Shown: positions 1 to 11,455 of the stretch, in pieces
Numbering within the stretch: the first letter of the stretch is position 1
Layout of the letters: each line of letters begins with the position of its first letter
Source of the DNA: Opisthorchis felineus
Lineage: Eukaryota > Platyhelminthes > Trematoda > Opisthorchiida > Opisthorchiidae
Direction of reading: 5' to 3'
DNA: 64,000 nt
Assembly: GCA_004794785.1 (NCBI GenBank)
Contig: SJOL01006745.1
Span: 360,046-424,045, forward strand
Position numbers and translations under genes: made by a program
The notes under the pieces: model-generated
Databases searched by the model: none
The model's input: only the letters and a program-made list of their open reading frames with translations
Told to the model about the DNA's origin: nothing

Positions 1-1572
1 TACAAGTGCTACACTCTTAAGCTCACTTCAGAGTGCTTATGCTGGTTGGGAATTCAGAGAGCAACAGGCCAGGTAGTGACCTTAGAAACTACATAGAATG
101 TTGTGGTTATTTTACCGTGATAGTTGGATCAAGCCCACCGCGTTTACTATTTTCCTAAGGAGCACTTACTTCCTTTTTTCTCAGTCGTTTCATTGTGGGT
201 GGTAAAAATACCTGGGTGTGTTTTTGGTTTGAGCACTTATGTGCTATGCAGTCTCGGTGTCGGGGAAGGGGTTCAACAGGCGCTCCAAAATAAAGTCAGC
301 GAAACTGTCCAAGCTTTTCACTTCCTCGCTGAAGCAATAAAGTCTCCATTTGTAGGTCACGAGGGGTCTAAAGAGATGGATGGAACGCAGAGCGGCAAGT
401 TTCATTTGAGCCAGTCAAATTTATCTTGGGCTACAAATCACTGACACTACATGTGATGTACTGCCAAGTCTAGGCTACGGTCAAGACTCTACCATGACCA
501 CCTGCTTCCCTACGTGGAGAAAAATAGCCTAGGTGTTATTTCCAAAGACAAGCGTGTCTCCCATACGACTGGTTATCGTGGCTAGGTGCATCGTGGACCA
601 GCCACTTTCTCGACAGCGTAAGGTGAGATGAATCGTTCAATGACGCATGGGCTGCAACAGACGCGCAATTCTTTCTTATTGCGCATGCTGGCTTAATATA
701 TCCTTTTACAATTTTCAAACTGGGCTGACTTATTTGACACGTCCAGAACGCTGCCGACTTCGATAACCGGCATGCGGTAACTTGAGGTCGATTGTCTGAC
801 TTAAAGGTACATCGTTAGTGGGTTTACACCTATTTTAACACAAGCAAACAGCCTTCCTTTTGTTTGACTACAAACAACATTTGCTAGTATACCAGTACCT
901 CTAATTATATCTCTGTGAATTCATTAGTGAACCATGACTCAACCGGGTATTTTGTGGTCATGCTGCCGGGTGGCCTGGTTTTTTATCTGCCCTCCTCCTG
1001 CGCACACGCACCACTCTTCTGCGTGGAGCGCGGGTTAAAGTGTAGAGTCTTCTTCAGGAAATTGCTCGCCCGTTGCCTAGTCATACACCCGTGCCCTCAA
1101 ATGTTTTTGTGAACATTCATCTACTCCGTATCGTGGGCTCTGCCTGTGCCGTGAACGGCGTGGGCAGGATGCACACAATGCGTGGGACATTGCGCTGCAG
1201 GACGTACCCAAGCTACATCTCGGGGAAACGACCATGCCGGATGGTAGTCGCGACTGAGCCGATTAGCCAGTCATGTACCATTCGCCTATTCTAGATGAAC
1301 GATAGGCTCGATGGCAATAAGTTCTTAGCCGACAATAGGGCGGACGTAAGCGCAATGTTACTAGGTCTTGCTGAATGTCGATTTATTAGCCTATTTTCTG
1401 GCGGCCTGCGGCTAATGGAACAGCGATCGGCGCTTGCTGGAGGAAATCCATGCCAATTGAGGTCACGTCCACTCAAAGTTGGTTATGAACATTCATCATC
1501 GCAGACGTACCTATGCCAAACACCGTGTTAACTTCAGTGACCAATTTGGTTCTCCGACAGACGATTGATATT
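1..1572. other. No recognisable gene
   Basis: I see only short open frames on both strands, with no domain motif, RNA gene or repeat that recurs elsewhere in the window. The longest frame, about 106 codons from position 124, resembles nothing I know. Confidence 0.5.
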
Positions 1573-1690
1573 GGATAATAATTATTATTATTCCCAGCTT
1601 GTTTGTGGCATACCTTAGGCATGATAATAATGGCACATATGAAAGGAGATCACAAGATACTGCTACTCTACACCTGGCCATCTGATCTTT
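1573..1690 (-). repeat. Retroelement 3' end with TTA-type tail
   Basis: Read on the minus strand, the segment ends in GGGAATAATAATAATTATTA. It matches a second copy at 6417-6500, which ends in GGGAATAAACACTATTATTA plus more TTA units. Both share a body around the words GGCATRCC and GGCATGATMATAA. An AATAAA-like signal followed by a simple-repeat tail suggests the 3' end of a retroelement. The parent family is not identifiable from this length. Confidence 0.4.
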
Positions 1691-1824
1691 GGTTCTGCTG
1701 AGTGAGCCCGCTGACCAATCCTACCTACAGTAGTTCAGCAGTTTCCACGGTAGCACGCAGCGTTAGCAGGATGTGTCAGGCACCATCCCATTAGCGGCAC
1801 ATTATCAACAAGCGCTCGCTTCTC

Positions 1825-2015
1825 ATATCAGACTTGCGGAGTTCAACTTCCCGCATGATCCAGGGTATTTGTACCGCGGATAAGCATTAATAAGAGCCAA
1901 ACTCAACTCCAGTGGTTCTGCCCTTCGATGTGGACTAACCAGTATGATTATGCCAGTAGCGGTGGACGACTGCTCAAATGAAAGTGAAGTAAACATGAAG
2001 TCTACAAATCCGGCA
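1825..2015. repeat. Dispersed repeat family B, copy 1
   Basis: The stretch around 1905-1990 shares the words TCGATGTGGACT or TTGATGTGGACT, then GCGGTGGACGACTGCTCAAA or GCGGACGACTGCTCAAA, with 14515-14565, in the same order and spacing. Conceptual translation on the minus strand also aligns around the residues LVSPH in both copies. No coding function is recognised, and I treat it as an old unclassified repeat. Confidence 0.35.
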
Positions 2016-2224
2016 AACATCCACAGCAAATACGATTCCACCAGCTGCAGGGAGCGGATATCATTTGCCTCGCAATAATTGCTTGTGCTTCGCCATTTAG
2101 CACGGTCCTCGAGGGGAACTCTATTCAGTGGCATTTACGTGAACCGTGAAAGTGTGCTTAATTGGGTGCTTGATCCTACACACACTCCAATGCTGGGTCA
2201 CTTGACATGCCACTGCATTCAGCA

Positions 2225-3170
2225 ACATTGAGCAGGCACTCGGTTACTACCAGATGCCAGTCGCACCTCAAGATATCGAGGAGGCGGCCGTTTCCTCACC
2301 GTCTGATACTTTCAAGAGATTTTGAATAAAATTGCGCTTGAAAATGCCTCCCAAAATTCATCGACCTCGTCATCCGCGGACTGGATTTCTTCGGTCCACG
2401 TTTTGATGGTGTCTTAATCGTTAGCTGCGGCTATTCGCAGCGCTCTAGGCACCTACTCCTACTCTTCTAACGTCCACCACTACTCGGTTCTGCGAATGCA
2501 AAGTAGGGCGCAGTTCAATGTGTTTAGCCCCCCGTGCATCTGGCCCGCAAATGGCGCAGTAGCAGCCGCCGTATGTTGCCTGTTTCCAAAAAGGCGGATC
2601 AGCTCCGGCTTGCCCCAGGCCTTGAGAATTATTAGCGTCCGCTCATACTTCTTTTTACGCCTACCATAACCTCTTCGAGATAACCCGGAAAAAATCTCGG
2701 TTACCGTCACCGATATAACTGCCCTCAACGCAGTTGAAGAAGCGATTGCCCAGTGTGTCCTGCTTTAGTACCAATGCCTACTATCGCCACTGACTATCAC
2801 CGTTCGTGTGTTGCCATAGATGGGATTCTTCGAACGCTTCGACGTCGACCGTTGTCCCCTGGCGTTCTTTAATCGATACCTTCCAACGCCTGAAAAGATT
2901 TCAGCACGTTTGATCACGAACCCTGCACCATCCACTTGTTTCTCAGCACCTCTGACACACTGATGGAGGCAGGCTATTCACGACATCCACCAAGGACTAG
3001 CCTTTCATATATTTCGTTGCCGAACAATACCCGCCTTTAAGGATATGACACTTGGACTTCATCTCGCGGTTTACTAGCACACTCAGGCACATATCCAGCT
3101 CTGAAAAAGTTGATTCGGATGATTTGTCACGCACCGGCGCACTTAACGCTTTTTACACTTTGACCAAAAG
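2225..3170 (+). pseudogene. Ty3/gypsy LTR-retrotransposon pol relic
   Basis: Degraded reverse transcriptase and RNase H sequence is readable in shifting frames. At about 2239-2325 the frame reads LGYYQMPVAPQDIEEAAV, close to the motif-A region of Ty3/gypsy RT, where the norm is DLxxGYxQIxVxPED and then KTAxxTP. At 2345-2432 follows FIDLVIRGLDFF and then FDGVLIVS, where the family has a YIDD catalytic box; the aspartates are not intact. From 3052 comes LDFISRFTSTLRHISSSE, then a DDLSR segment, matching the family pattern of YIxxFxTDIRHxxGxxNxVADxLSR at the end of RNase H. Frameshifts and stops interrupt the region, and no long terminal repeat pair was found. This is a dead insertion. Confidence 0.6.
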
Positions 3171-4990
3171 GAACAGATGGACCCCTCTTCTACGCCTTTA
3201 CCCGCACCGCCCCTGCCACTTCCCGCTTGTTCCACGAAATGATCTTATACATATAAAATATGGAGACCTTGCAATTTCTGAATACAAGCGGTCACGGCTA
3301 GCGCCTGTTGGCTGTTTTTGCCATGTGCCATTCGTTACTTGGAGCTGACAGCAGTGACTCAGCTACTGGTGAACAATACTGTTACATTTCTGTTCCGTTG
3401 ATGTAGTAGCTTCCAGTTACATTAGAGTCCATATCAGTTATCTCGAAAGCTCTCGCTCAAACAATCATTATCTGTCTGCTGTCCTTCTTCACATTAACCC
3501 TCCGACAATTTGCACAACGGAGACTCTCTGATCGGATTCCTTAGCTGAGTTAAGAATTGCTTCAGCTTCTTGTCTAACTCACCTTCTCATCGCCCTTACA
3601 AACTAGTCCAATGGCTTGCCTCCTTGCTCGCTACCTCGACGGCCAAATCCTCACTTTCCCAAAATTATGCAACTACTCTCGCCCTGGTCTTGCGCCTTCT
3701 GATAGACTGACGATCAGTGCAAACACGAGGCACAACTCTTACCACCAATGATAGTCTCTTTCAGCGGGATCTGAATGTACCTCATACTCCCCGAGTAGAA
3801 GCCCACTAATAATGATTACTGCGTCCCCATACTACATCGGCAACCTCTGTCGGTCCTTTGCTACTAGGCCAGCTAACAAAAATGCACCCTTTCCTGGGTT
3901 CATTTAACTTGCTGTCATCCACTTTGGACTATCTTTTCCACTGGACACCGCTTTATTTGATGCCTCCTGGCACTCACCAGACGCTATCGCTCTCATCCTA
4001 TTCCTTCCTCATTCCCCCATCTTCCGCAGTTTCGAACTTCGGCAGTAGCTGCTGCAAACACCCCGTGTGGCCGTCATTCATTCAATCTGGCTGGTCCCTG
4101 GTTCACACTCACATAGTCCGCCGAGTGAATCAAAATTACCCGTGACTCTACATCGGCTTGGTTCTACCTGTGTCAATCCCCTCGTCTAACCCAGATCCAG
4201 CCACCACAAGAATGCGTATCCCATGTCCGAATGCCGCAACCCTGACGTCCGTTAAGGGGCTGTCCAGGAACCGAAGTATGTCAGTGCAGTGATGGTACGG
4301 CACTGCCATACACAGTCTGATGGCGCTCCCGCGACTATTTTCAACCTATACTCGACCTTCACCTCTCTCCCACTCGAGCCTGGAGTTGCAAGTGCGAACA
4401 AATTTTCCACTCAGCCACAACCGGCTCTAACCCGCTGCACCTTTCGTTCGAACTTAATTGGCCTGGTTTTCCGCTGCAATTTCAGTTGCCCTTCCACAAG
4501 TTCAACGATTTCGTTTACGGTGTTCGTTCGCCCCAATGCATTAGCGCTATCACCCCGTTGAAAATATCCCTCACACCTGATTTCCCTACACCAGTGAGTC
4601 TACTTAGTTTCAGTTTACACCATATTTTTGGGGGGAAACGTGCCATTTGTCTCCACTTCGAATTCTTCCACCTCCATCTCCATTCTGCTTTTTGTGATCC
4701 TGGACATTTACTCAACTGCCAAAAGTCACTTGTGGCCAGCAACTATTTTTCAGTTTTAGTTCAGGTCAACCGGCTTCGTCATTGAACTAGTCGTACCTCA
4801 AACCCCATTGTTCCAGTTTTTTGGTTCCCACAACTACGGTAACTTTTCACTTAATAAGCATGTCTTTTTGGTTGTACTTTCTTTCCCGCTGTGTTGTTGT
4901 CCGCCGCGTTCAGGTTGTAACGACTCGATCGTGCCTCAATTGGCATTTTCCCTAGAAGTTTGGAAATAAAACCTATTGCTACTATTATTA
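3171..4990. other. No gene; possible tail of the gypsy relic and a retroelement 3' end
   Basis: I could not recognise integrase motifs here. The segment 4262-4345 resembles 62808-62892 (shared words GATGGTACGGCACTG or GACGGTACCGCGACTG, then CTGATGG and CTCC), so it is dispersed. At 4960-4990 a plus-strand AATAAA is followed by an ATT-rich run that abuts the minus-strand end of the neighbouring LINE. It may be the 3' end of another retroelement. Confidence 0.35.
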
Positions 4991-6175
4991 TTCACGGATT
5001 CACGGATTGATACACAGGATCGAGGCTTTTGCCCAAGTTTCCCGGGTCGGTTGTGTTCTTGGCGTTCTGCGGTTGTCGTTCACCTGAAAGGCACAAGCGA
5101 AAAAAGGGTGTAGCACTGCTCTTTAAGTTCTCAGCGCGGGGCAGTATGTTTGCCAGCACGAGGACTCGCATAGAAAAGTGTCTAGTAGTGCTTTGAAATG
5201 GGTTCTAGAAGGAGCGTGGACAACTGTCGGAGGAAGGTTATTCCACGCAGCTACTACACGAAATGAGAAAAAATTTTGCCTAATAAAAGTGTGCGCTCTT
5301 AGCTTGAAAATCTTCTTACCATGTCCCCGCCGTGTGTTTGCTGGCTCAACGGTGAAAAACCTGTTGGCCAAACCTTGTTCAAACAGGGCATAAGTAAGAA
5401 TTAGGTCCCCTCGGAGGCGGCGATACTCGAGGGGAAAGAGGTCAAGCGCCGTGAGACGCATTTCGTAGTCCACGGATTTAAGGCCCGCAACCATTTTCGT
5501 AGCAGCTCGCTGGACACGCTCAGTGAGGGTTACGTCCTTCGTGCGCCCTGAGTAGACAACTTGGTTGGCGTATTCAAGAAGCGGTCTGACGAAGGCCCCA
5601 TAGAGTATTTGGAAGTCCATGCGAGTAATACGGGGGAAGGTGCGCCTAATCATTCGTAGAACGGCGAATGCCTTTTGGGCCGATTTCTCATGGTGCAGTG
5701 AGAAGGACATGTTTGAAGAGAGCCAGATACCCAAATCCTTTTTGGTATCTATCTTCGTGATGTCTTCTGGACCATTCTCACCATGCACGACATAGGCGTT
5801 CGCTGAGTCTCCTCCAAATGACATATGGACGCACTTCTCGTCATTTAGAGGAAGGTGCCAGTCCAACGACCACTGTTTTGCAGCGTCTACATCTATTTGA
5901 AGGGCACTGGCATTGGTACTCCAGGATTTCAAGTCGTCTGCAAAAAGTAGACATGGACTTGAAAGAACGTCTGGAAGGTCGTTGACGTATATCAGAAACA
6001 GCAGTGGTCCCAGAACGGAGCCTTGAGGAACTCCAATGGAGACCGGAACTGTCTCCCGGAAAACAACACTCTCATCCCGAGGACCGGCGGCGTCCAGTAC
6101 CATGTGACGTTGAATATTGGAAACCCAACGTCCGGGCATCTTGTTGATTGCCCGAAGCTTTGTTTGGCCTGACAT
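4991..6175 (-). mobile_element. 5'-truncated CR1/Jockey-type LINE, copy 1
   Basis: This non-LTR retrotransposon fragment runs on the minus strand and keeps the second half of the reverse transcriptase plus about 130 bp of 3' untranslated sequence (4991-5122). Related 3' ends lie at 60241-60438 and 63826-64000, sharing words such as CACAGGATCGAGG. A longer decayed copy runs to about 62340. Truncation at the 5' end is normal for target-primed reverse transcription. The 3' junction lies in an ATT-rich tract at 4980-4990, which is a plausible target. Confidence 0.75.
5123..6175 (-). CDS. Non-LTR retrotransposon reverse transcriptase, partial, 350 aa
   Basis: The frame is open for 350 codons from an ATG at 6175, but it lacks the N-terminal fingers and RT motifs 1-A. 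Visible motifs are [20 protein letters not shown] (RT motif B) and LLFADDLK (motif C, with the two catalytic aspartates). After these comes the thumb, with [36 protein letters not shown] and [13 protein letters not shown], typical of CR1, Rex1 and Jockey-clade elements. The C-terminus has the usual [14 protein letters not shown] segment. The clean frame implies a fairly recent insertion. With the endonuclease and half of the RT missing, it cannot move by itself. The assignment to a retrotransposon RT is secure, the exact clade less so. Confidence 0.85.
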   Translation of the reverse strand: MSGQTKLRAINKMPGRWVSNIQRHMVLDAAGPRDESVVFRETVPVSIGVPQGSVLGPLLFLIYVNDLPDVLSSPCLLFADDLKSWSTNASALQIDVDAAKQWSLDWHLPLNDEKCVHMSFGGDSANAYVVHGENGPEDITKIDTKKDLGIWLSSNMSFSLHHEKSAQKAFAVLRMIRRTFPRITRMDFQILYGAFVRPLLEYANQVVYSGRTKDVTLTERVQRAATKMVAGLKSVDYEMRLTALDLFPLEYRRLRGDLILTYALFEQGLANRFFTVEPANTRRGHGKKIFKLRAHTFIRQNFFSFRVVAAWNNLPPTVVHAPSRTHFKALLDTFLCESSCWQTYCPALRT

Positions 6176-6416
6176 TCACCGCAACGCTCGGTACTTGGCC
6201 CTGCTTAACTGTTTAACTTGCTTGCACCCCAAGACTCATTAACACGCGACCAGCTCCTTGAGCACATTCGGAACGCGTAATGCCCGGTTCGCTCACGTTC
6301 ACCTTGATAGCGTTAAACGGTTTCCATATAATGTGTGCGTCGACTGTTTTGTTTGTCCACCAAAAGCTGTTTTCATCCCTGACATCTTAAAGGAGACCAG
6401 AGCATGCGTTTTTTTG

Positions 6417-6500
6417 GATAATAATAATAATAATAGTGTTTATTCCCAACTCGCGGGCGGCATGCCATCAGGCATGATCATAACTTTACAGTCGGAATAA
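6417..6500 (-). repeat. Retroelement 3' end with TTA-type tail, second copy
   Basis: On the minus strand it ends in GGGAATAAACACTATTATTA plus more TTA units, an AATAAA signal just before a simple-repeat tail. The body matches 1573-1690. Confidence 0.4.
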
Positions 6501-9500
6501 TAGCATGACTGGCGGGGTTTGTGGGTACAGGGAGTTGCGTGGAAAAAGGAAAGTGTCATAAAAAGTGGGCATTATCCGATGTGGACGTGGCCACTCATAA
6601 ACCGCCACGGGCAGGGAAGCACAGTTACTACTGCTTTTTCTATTTTGGGGGAAATATCGAGCTGAAGCAAGATCAGGTCGTTAGAATTTGAAGGCGGTGG
6701 GCAAAAACAAAACAAGGGAGGGCAAAACAAGAGGCTTCCTGCTTGACACGACAAGAAAAGTGCAACCTGCGGAGAATGGGGAACCAGAATATCGGATCTG
6801 GTGAAACAGCAAAGTTGGCGTCATCCACCCGGTCACTTTGAAGCAAAACCTAAAACCACCGCTGAGGCTTCATGGCCTTGGACTGTTGGGCTAACGGCCA
6901 GGTTCACAAAAAACGTAAGTGGGGATGATGAGGTGGAGAGATAAGCAATGCAGACAAATGGTAGCAGGAATCTCAGGACCATGGTGTACAGTAGGACTGC
7001 ACAGACTCACTGGTGTCGCCGTTATAGTGGAGTCGGGTATAAAAGTTCCTTGGAGGAGTGAGTTGGTGGCAGCACATAAGCCGAAACGCGAAATTTACAG
7101 AAAATTATTGACGCTGCGGAGAGCACAGACTGAAAGTCCGCCGAAATGGTTGAATCCGAACGAAAGATTGGAATGAACGCGTCCTGGAGGCGGCTGGGGC
7201 TATGTGAAGAACTTGTTCGTGTTTGTAGTTAATGGAACGAGTAGGCGAGAGGTTACAGTCAAGAGTAGGAAGGGCATAGTTGCGGGTGTGCTAACAAAGA
7301 ATATCACTTTCACCACAGCTTTTCTATTTTTCATTTTTGTGACCTATGAGAGGTTCATGAAAGGCTCCGCGCGATTTTACCATCAAATGCAACCTTACTT
7401 TGGCTTATGTGCACAGTGTTTTTAAGTGTTCGTTCCAGTTGCACTCCGTCTTTGTCTGAGGTGTCACGTTTCTTCTCATGTAATCTCCTGCGACCTACAC
7501 GGTTTCTACATGCACGTTATGCGAGTGTTGTCGACATAAACCAGTGATACCAAAAGCGCCACACAGCGACGATGTATAACTATACATCCGAAAATGAGGT
7601 ATTTATTGCATAGGTGCAGTTTGTATGACAGGAAACAACGAGAAATTCTTTGTGAGGTTGTGGCAGTAGCATCAGCCGCTAACAACCCGGGCATGGCAGT
7701 GCCGTGCCACCATTGGCCTGACACACTTCGGTTTTTGGACAACCCCGTAACGGATGTAATATTTAAGGTCATTGGGCTGGTATGTGCAATTCTTTAAGCA
7801 GCGGGATTTTTCCGGGGTGCCCAAAGAAGCAAAGGTAGAACGAAGCCGATATAAGATCGCAAGTATTTTGGTCCGGTTGGGAGTCCCTGTGGATGTAGAT
7901 CGTAGGCCAGGTGGAGTGGATAACAGCCAAACAGGTCGTCCAAACCAGGTATTGCGGAAATTCAAAGCTTGGGAAGTCGAGGGAATGGGATGAGATCGGT
8001 AAAGCTTGGTGAGTTTGAGGAGACGTTAGATAGGATAATGTGCATTAACAGAGAAAGAGAATAAACCTAACCTCTACCACTATTAGGGTGCTGACAGCAA
8101 GTGATTAAATGAGGCAGGATAGGGATGGATTTGTACTTGGTAAACTAGCCATTAAGCAGGGGGTGAGTTTGCTAATATATGATATTGAAGTACAAGAAAT
8201 CTAGAGCAAACCGATATGAGCACTCAGAGAGGTGGTGTGGTTAGGAAAATCGAACGTATAAGGACTGACGGGAGTGGACTTCCGAGATGATGGACTAGTT
8301 TATCTGGAACTTATTGCGTGATTTGGACAGTACCATAATCTGGGAGAGGAAGTGAATATTAGAGAAATAGTCACCAGTCCCCGAAGCACTGCTGGTGGGT
8401 AGCAAATTGCGACTGCCTTCTACGATGAAAACCGACTGCGGTCATTTTGAATTCCCATTATTCAGATGTCCCGGCGTTAAATATTTACATGTTGGTTACA
8501 TATACTATGTTTACATGCCGCCAACACCTCACCGACAGCTAAAAGTTTCTCTGTGTACCCTCAGTGCCATTTTTTGAAGAAAGCGTTGCCGTTGGTTCTC
8601 TTAGGAATAAAGAAGGCACTCGATACGCGCCAAACGGGGCTGTTTGTGACTACACTGCTTTCTGGCATGCAGTTCTCGCCCGGAATGTTGCAACGGAATT
8701 ACTACACCTATTGCTACCACTGGACGACGTCATTCATGCAGGCCGCAACATCCTCAGCCAGTTGTGGAGGCATTTACCACATTCAGTTCAGTGAGAGTTG
8801 GTAACAGCACTCATGTCCAGACGCCTTGTGGTGGTCTGAACCCTCTACGGCTTGCATACAAGGGCCATTTAGGCACAACGCCGTATCTACAAACACGTTA
8901 CTGCGCTAAAAGGCGACAAATCAGGGACCAAGCCAGTTAGTCAAGTCAAGCTGACCTTCGTCGCACCCTCTGATTATTTTAGTTCTCATTTGCCTTTGAC
9001 ATTTCCCACGACTCCGTCTGTCCCATCGCTCCTAATAGCTTTGTCGAGCTTGTTTGACAACCCCATATTTGATCACCCCAGTCACCTTTTCTGTGCCTCC
9101 AGCTGACTCCGCATCTCAATTAAATCGCTCCAAGGGATTTTTTGCTTCCCAGAATGAGGTACGTAGCGTCTTAATTAGTATTCTGAAGCATTTCTCAATC
9201 CCCACATGTACTACGGATTACACGGAAATGTCATATTGGTGGATGTTTCGACTTTGCACTGGAATAGCTAAATTGTCGGCACAGTTTTATTCAGGCAAAC
9301 TTTTACAACCGTCCTACAGTTGTGTAATCATGAAGAGCAAGCCCCAGAGCCTCCCTAGTTGAAGTTGTAACCTCTCAGTCAAAAGTGAGCTCAAGTTAGA
9401 CTCAGCATTCAGTTTCATAGAGGAAGCTGATAACTTTATGCTTCGTGCCCAATGGCAGTGGGCTTCCTTCCACAAAGTTTGGGTGTGCTGTGACCTGCAG

Positions 9501-10849
9501 TTTTAAAATATTTTGATCGTTGAGTAGCCTGTACTGTGCTGTGACCTTGCTCGCTGCTTCAGCTGGAGCATTGTTTTCAAAGTGCAACCATTCCAGGAAA
9601 CGCAAAACAGACTGATTAGACCAAAAGAATGTTTTTGTCTGGAAAGCAAAACATCCAGCTCACCACCTCTACAGGCCCCATGCGCAATCAGTCTGAAGTT
9701 ATTGCAGGCGGTGAATGCGCCTCGTTCAAAGGTAAGAAGGCCATAAGAGACCGGGTGATAGCACTGTAAAACAGCAGGACATGCGTTTTGTAGGAAGGAA
9801 CAGATACTGTCATCTGAATATAGCCAGCGCATGTGACATTCACGCAACAACGGACATCCTTAAAACAAAGGACTTTTTCATATCCAATAATGTTGACCAT
9901 ATTATGATGGGCATTACGTCATAAACTTTTTATGCCTTATAAATTTTGACAAGCAATACCTATAGCCATTGCATACACAAAAAACGCGTTTACATAACGA
10001 TTCTCAAAGTTTAGGAAGCTATCTGGTTGTCAGAATTGATAATGACAGTATTTTTACTGTGTGTGACGATTTTTGTCTCAGTAGCAAAAGCATGGGAACA
10101 AAAAAACAGCCCAGATAGAGAAACTGTAAGCCACGCGACTACACACACTGTAAGTGATGCTTCGAAGTTCCCCATCGAAACCTTTTAACTTTTACGGTAT
10201 TGCGCACAACGTTATATTTGTACATCATAAACCAGCATAAGAGAAAGAGAAAGCCGGATTCGGTTGCGTCCCCCGTCAAAACCAAATGCGTGTGCAAATG
10301 AGAGTATTTGTTGTATGTGTGTGTGTTTTGGATAACTTCAACTTCAGATTGAAGCATGACGATGGAAGTCAAATCGAAACTCTTGTTCTAGCACTCGATT
10401 AGAAGTGCAGTAGATGTAAAATATTTTTCTGTCCCTTGAAAATTGATTTTCCTATTGCCGCTCACATTGTGACGTCTCAGGCCAGATCGGATAATTTATA
10501 CAGTACAGAGGACAGGGGCATTGTATGTTCGGTGTTTGCGCTTGGTTAAGTTAGCTTGTGGTAAATGAACCCAGTTAATTTATTTATGCTGCCAAGTCCA
10601 AGGAATATAAGCGCCTCAGTTGTCAAGTACTTACGTACAGGCGCTGGGTTGTCACAGGGTGCATCGTTTACCGTGACTGTCATATGCTCAAGCCAAGTAC
10701 TTGTTAGAACGATTATGGAGATTATCAGCTGGTGCTAATGTAGAGCTGTATAGTCACCGCACACTAGGTGTAAACAATAGCTTGTTGTCGGCATTGGCAA
10801 TCGGATACTATCTATTTAAGATTTGATCACAGAACAAAAACATTTTTCT
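6501..10849. other. No recognisable gene
   Basis: About 4.3 kb holds only short open frames (under 120 codons) that overlap one another on both strands. I found no domain motif, no RNA gene and no repeat shared with the rest of the window. A short GTGT run lies near 10316. Confidence 0.45.
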
Positions 10850-10891
10850 ATGAGGGAAACTACTCCCAAGGTTGCTGAAAACTCTTCGACA

Positions 10892-10934
10892 GCGGACGAC
10901 CGGTTTCGCCCTTCTTTGGGGTCATCAGGTAGGC
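10892..10934 (-). ncRNA. Hammerhead ribozyme, mutated copy
   Basis: On the minus strand CTGATGA and GAAA are both present. The first stem II pair is C with C instead of G with C, and stem I has lost complementarity (GTCCGC against GCCTAC). Probably weak or inactive. Confidence 0.55.
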
Positions 10935-11215
10935 ACAGTCCCCGAGTTTTCGTCAACCTTATGTTCTACTTGAACCCAAATTGGACTGACTTCGACAAAT
11001 ACACTCATCTGCAAATCAATTTGGTTTTTCACGAGGGACTCAACTGAATCTCTCATTTATATTCTTCAACTGAATGTGCCGCACACAGGACGCCTCATGC
11101 TTCAGTTGGCACGATATTCGAGATATCACAGTATAGTTTCATAAAGGAAACTACTCACAATGTGCTGAAAACTCCTCGACAGCCCACGACCGATTGACGG
11201 AAACTTGGGGACTGC

Positions 11216-11258
11216 GCCTACCTGATGAGCCCCAAGAAGGGCGAAACCGGTTGTGGAC
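11216..11258 (+). ncRNA. Type I hammerhead ribozyme
   Basis: The order is stem I 3' strand GCCTAC (11216-11221), core CTGATGA (11222-11228), stem II GCCC-loop-GGGC (11229-11242), core GAAA (11243-11246), and short stem III around the palindrome ACCGGT (11246-11251). The cleavable base is T11252, and stem I 5' strand GTGGAC follows (11253-11258). All invariant core bases of the hammerhead family are present. Stem I carries a G-U pair and one A-C mismatch. The open end is at stem I, so this is type I. Stem III has no loop, so activity may need a dimer. Confidence 0.75.
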
Positions 11259-11455
11259 TGTCGAAGAGTTTTCAGCACCTTGTGAGTAGTTTTCCTTATG
11301 AAAATTTACTGCGATACCTCGAAAATCGTGCCAACTGAGTCATGAAGCGGTCTGTGTGCAGCACATTCAGTTGAAGAACATCATAAACGAGAGATTCACT
11401 TTAGTCTCCCGTGAAAACCAAATTGATTTGCAAATGAGTGTGTTTGTCGAAAACA

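Larger units (their letters stand above)
10850..11455. repeat. Hammerhead-bearing repeat cluster, head-to-head
   Basis: A minus-oriented unit (10850 to about 11143) is followed by the start of a second minus-oriented unit (11144-11190). This joins directly to a plus-oriented unit (11191-11455). The shared unit has the same parts in order as the 307-bp tandem copies at 60.4-61.1 kb. These are a TTGCTGAAAACTCTTCGACAG segment, the ribozyme, a CAACCTTATGTTCTACTTGA segment, an ACACTCATYTGCAAA segment, an AATCTCTCRTTTATGAT segment and a GATATTCGAGATATC palindrome. The junction makes an inverted repeat of about 40 bp arms around the plus-strand ribozyme. Confidence 0.75.
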
